Origin: Chitinispirillaceae bacterium
GTDB taxonomy: Bacteria; Fibrobacterota; Chitinivibrionia; Chitinivibrionales; Chitinispirillaceae
Length of the DNA stretch: 64,000 bases
Direction of reading: 5' to 3'
NCBI GenBank assembly: GCA_016929595.1
Contig: JAFGIN010000054.1
Coordinates: 1-64,000 of the forward strand
The notes below the pieces were generated by a model, which was given only the letters and a program-made list of their open reading frames with translations, did not search any database and was not told the DNA's origin. Below are positions 62,883 to 64,000 of the stretch, in pieces. The position numbers and the translations under genes were made by a program. Every line of letters begins with the position of its first letter. Positions within the stretch are counted from its first letter, which is position 1.

Positions 62883-63992
62883 ATGCTAAAGACTCTCAAA
62901 AAAGTCCTGTTCCCCATTATTGCAACATTTCTCCCCTTTTCACAAATCAGTGCAGATACATTAGTTGATGCAATGCTTGCCGAGATGAGCCTCCCCGAAA
63001 AAATCGGCCAGATGATCCTTGTATATAATTCGCCTCACGATTTTCTTGAAAAGCATTCTGTCGGAGGCATCCTGCTAATGCAGAATATGCTTAAAAAACC
63101 ATCTGAACTGAAAAAAGAGCTTCAGGACAAACAGACTAAGCTTAAAATACCGCTGCTGATTACGATCGATCAGGAGGGTGGAACGGTCAATCGGATCAAG
63201 TATTTGCCAAAATGGGCAGATGCACCTTCAGCACAGGAGATGCGGAACTGGCCGGATGACTCGATACACACATTTCAAAAAAAGATTGCAGAAGAACTAA
63301 AGAGACTAAAAGTAAACTGTAATCTCGCCCCGGTTCTCGATCCATCGGAGAATCACACCGGACAGATGACCTACATTGCACGGAAGAATCGCACATTTGG
63401 CACGACCACTGATGAAATCGTCCGTCCATCACGGGCTTTTATCAGAGCATTTTCTGAAAATAATATCGGTTGTATCGTGAAGCATTTCCCTGGGTATGAT
63501 GTAAGTGTCAATAGTGATTTCAAGATAGCTATCAGTGAAGCGGATTCAGTGCAGATGTCACGTAACATCACGCCATTCAGAGAGCTCAACGGCACGTATT
63601 CCGGTATCATGATGTCGAGTATTCTCTATGAAAAAATCAATAATGTTCCCGCAGTATTCAGCCCTGATATTGTTGCAATGGCACGAAAAATCACTCCTGA
63701 TGGTATCATCATGACTGATGATCTCTGGGGTGTCGCACTGAGATCATTTACCTTCCCCGAACAGAAGGTAAAAACACTCGATTATCCCGACACCGCCTTC
63801 ATACGTATTGTCGAGTATTCGGTAAAAGCAGGAAATGACATGCTGATGATCACCTACCCTCAAAAAGTCCCCCTGATAATAGAAACGATATTAAAAATGG
63901 CTGATAACGACACTGCGGTTCTTGCTCATATCAATGATGCAGCCCGTAGGATTCTATTCCTGAAGAAAAAACTAAACCTCTTTACGGATTAA
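62883..63992 (+). CDS. GH3-family protein (NagZ-like) with altered catalytic loop
   Basis: The 369-aa product has a signal peptide (FPIIATFLPFSQISA) and a GH3 barrel: MSLPEKIGQMILVY, VGGILLMQ, IPLLITIDQEGGTVNRIK, NLAPVLDPSENH, KHFPG at about 200, and IIMTDDLWGV with the nucleophile Asp at about 279. In NagZ-type beta-N-acetylglucosaminidases, KHFPGHG-x(4)-DSH carries the Asp-His acid/base dyad. Here the loop reads KHFPGYDVSVNSDFK, so that His is absent. It may be an exported beta-N-acetylglucosaminidase/phosphorylase-like enzyme with a different acid, or an inactive binding protein. It ends 8 bases before the window edge. Confidence 0.85.
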   Translation: MLKTLKKVLFPIIATFLPFSQISADTLVDAMLAEMSLPEKIGQMILVYNSPHDFLEKHSVGGILLMQNMLKKPSELKKELQDKQTKLKIPLLITIDQEGGTVNRIKYLPKWADAPSAQEMRNWPDDSIHTFQKKIAEELKRLKVNCNLAPVLDPSENHTGQMTYIARKNRTFGTTTDEIVRPSRAFIRAFSENNIGCIVKHFPGYDVSVNSDFKIAISEADSVQMSRNITPFRELNGTYSGIMMSSILYEKINNVPAVFSPDIVAMARKITPDGIIMTDDLWGVALRSFTFPEQKVKTLDYPDTAFIRIVEYSVKAGNDMLMITYPQKVPLIIETILKMADNDTAVLAHINDAARRILFLKKKLNLFTD

Positions 63993-64000
63993 ATGAAAAT

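Overview
The window looks like chromosomal DNA of a motile, polysaccharide-degrading Gram-negative bacterium. The evidence is lipobox proteins, outer-membrane beta-barrels, a sigma-28 promoter with flagellin-type genes, and many secreted proteins ending in a T9SS-like C-terminal sorting domain (GH10 xylanase, CBM protein, CotH protein, BNR propeller, transglutaminase). Together with system II cytochrome c maturation and a PgpH-type HD protein, this suggests the Fibrobacterota / Chitinivibrionia neighbourhood. That placement is inferred from gene content only; no rRNA or ribosomal protein gene is present.

Region by region. 1-4140 is accessory DNA: an octanucleotide tandem repeat, a fragment of a tyrosine recombinase, an AT-rich lipoprotein gene bracketed by inverted repeats, a beta-propeller gene, a small Cys-rich gene and a gene-free stretch with three hairpin+box repeats. 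4141-11090 holds secreted and envelope genes (M6 protease, beta-helix lipoprotein, GT39-like mannosyltransferase, GH116 glycosidase). 11202-15379 is a graveyard with islands of intact genes: CBM and GH127 remnants, an antitoxin-like gene, an internally deleted alpha/beta hydrolase, an intact DUF3795 gene, an intact class D beta-lactamase and a decayed nucleotidyltransferase module. 15874-24563 carries secreted proteins (BNR propeller, CotH kinase, transglutaminase, amidase) interrupted by dispersed repeats.

24568-27609 is a ccsA-resB cytochrome c maturation pair, translationally close to the amidase gene. A RidA-fold/chorismatase-like gene follows. A flagellar locus at 29194-31580 has a near-consensus sigma-28 promoter and two small tandem flagellins. 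Three leader RNAs share an AGGGGAAG hairpin loop about 30 nt before an identical AAGGGAGGT ribosome binding site. I consider this repeated leader the best candidate for an undescribed regulatory system; the first copy fronts a non-flagellin ORF containing a hexanucleotide repeat.

31588-38946 contains dxs, an SDR epimerase, a 141-bp palindromic element, an unusual uridine-kinase/DapA-type aldolase fusion and two outer-membrane proteins. 39193-42139 holds a CBM protein and a GH10 xylanase. 42400-45808 is a minus-strand unit PgpH, HAMP protein, small membrane protein, tRNA-Val, tRNA-Asp, terminator, in which the small CDS ends inside tRNA-Val.

46043-64000 is mostly housekeeping and signalling: a LysM/lipoprotein pair, aspS, a Ser/Thr kinase, a sigma-54 response regulator next to a ferritin-like gene with a candidate -24/-12 promoter, metK, larC, rsgA, an ABC permease, two uncharacterised exported proteins, argS and a GH3 protein lacking the usual catalytic His.
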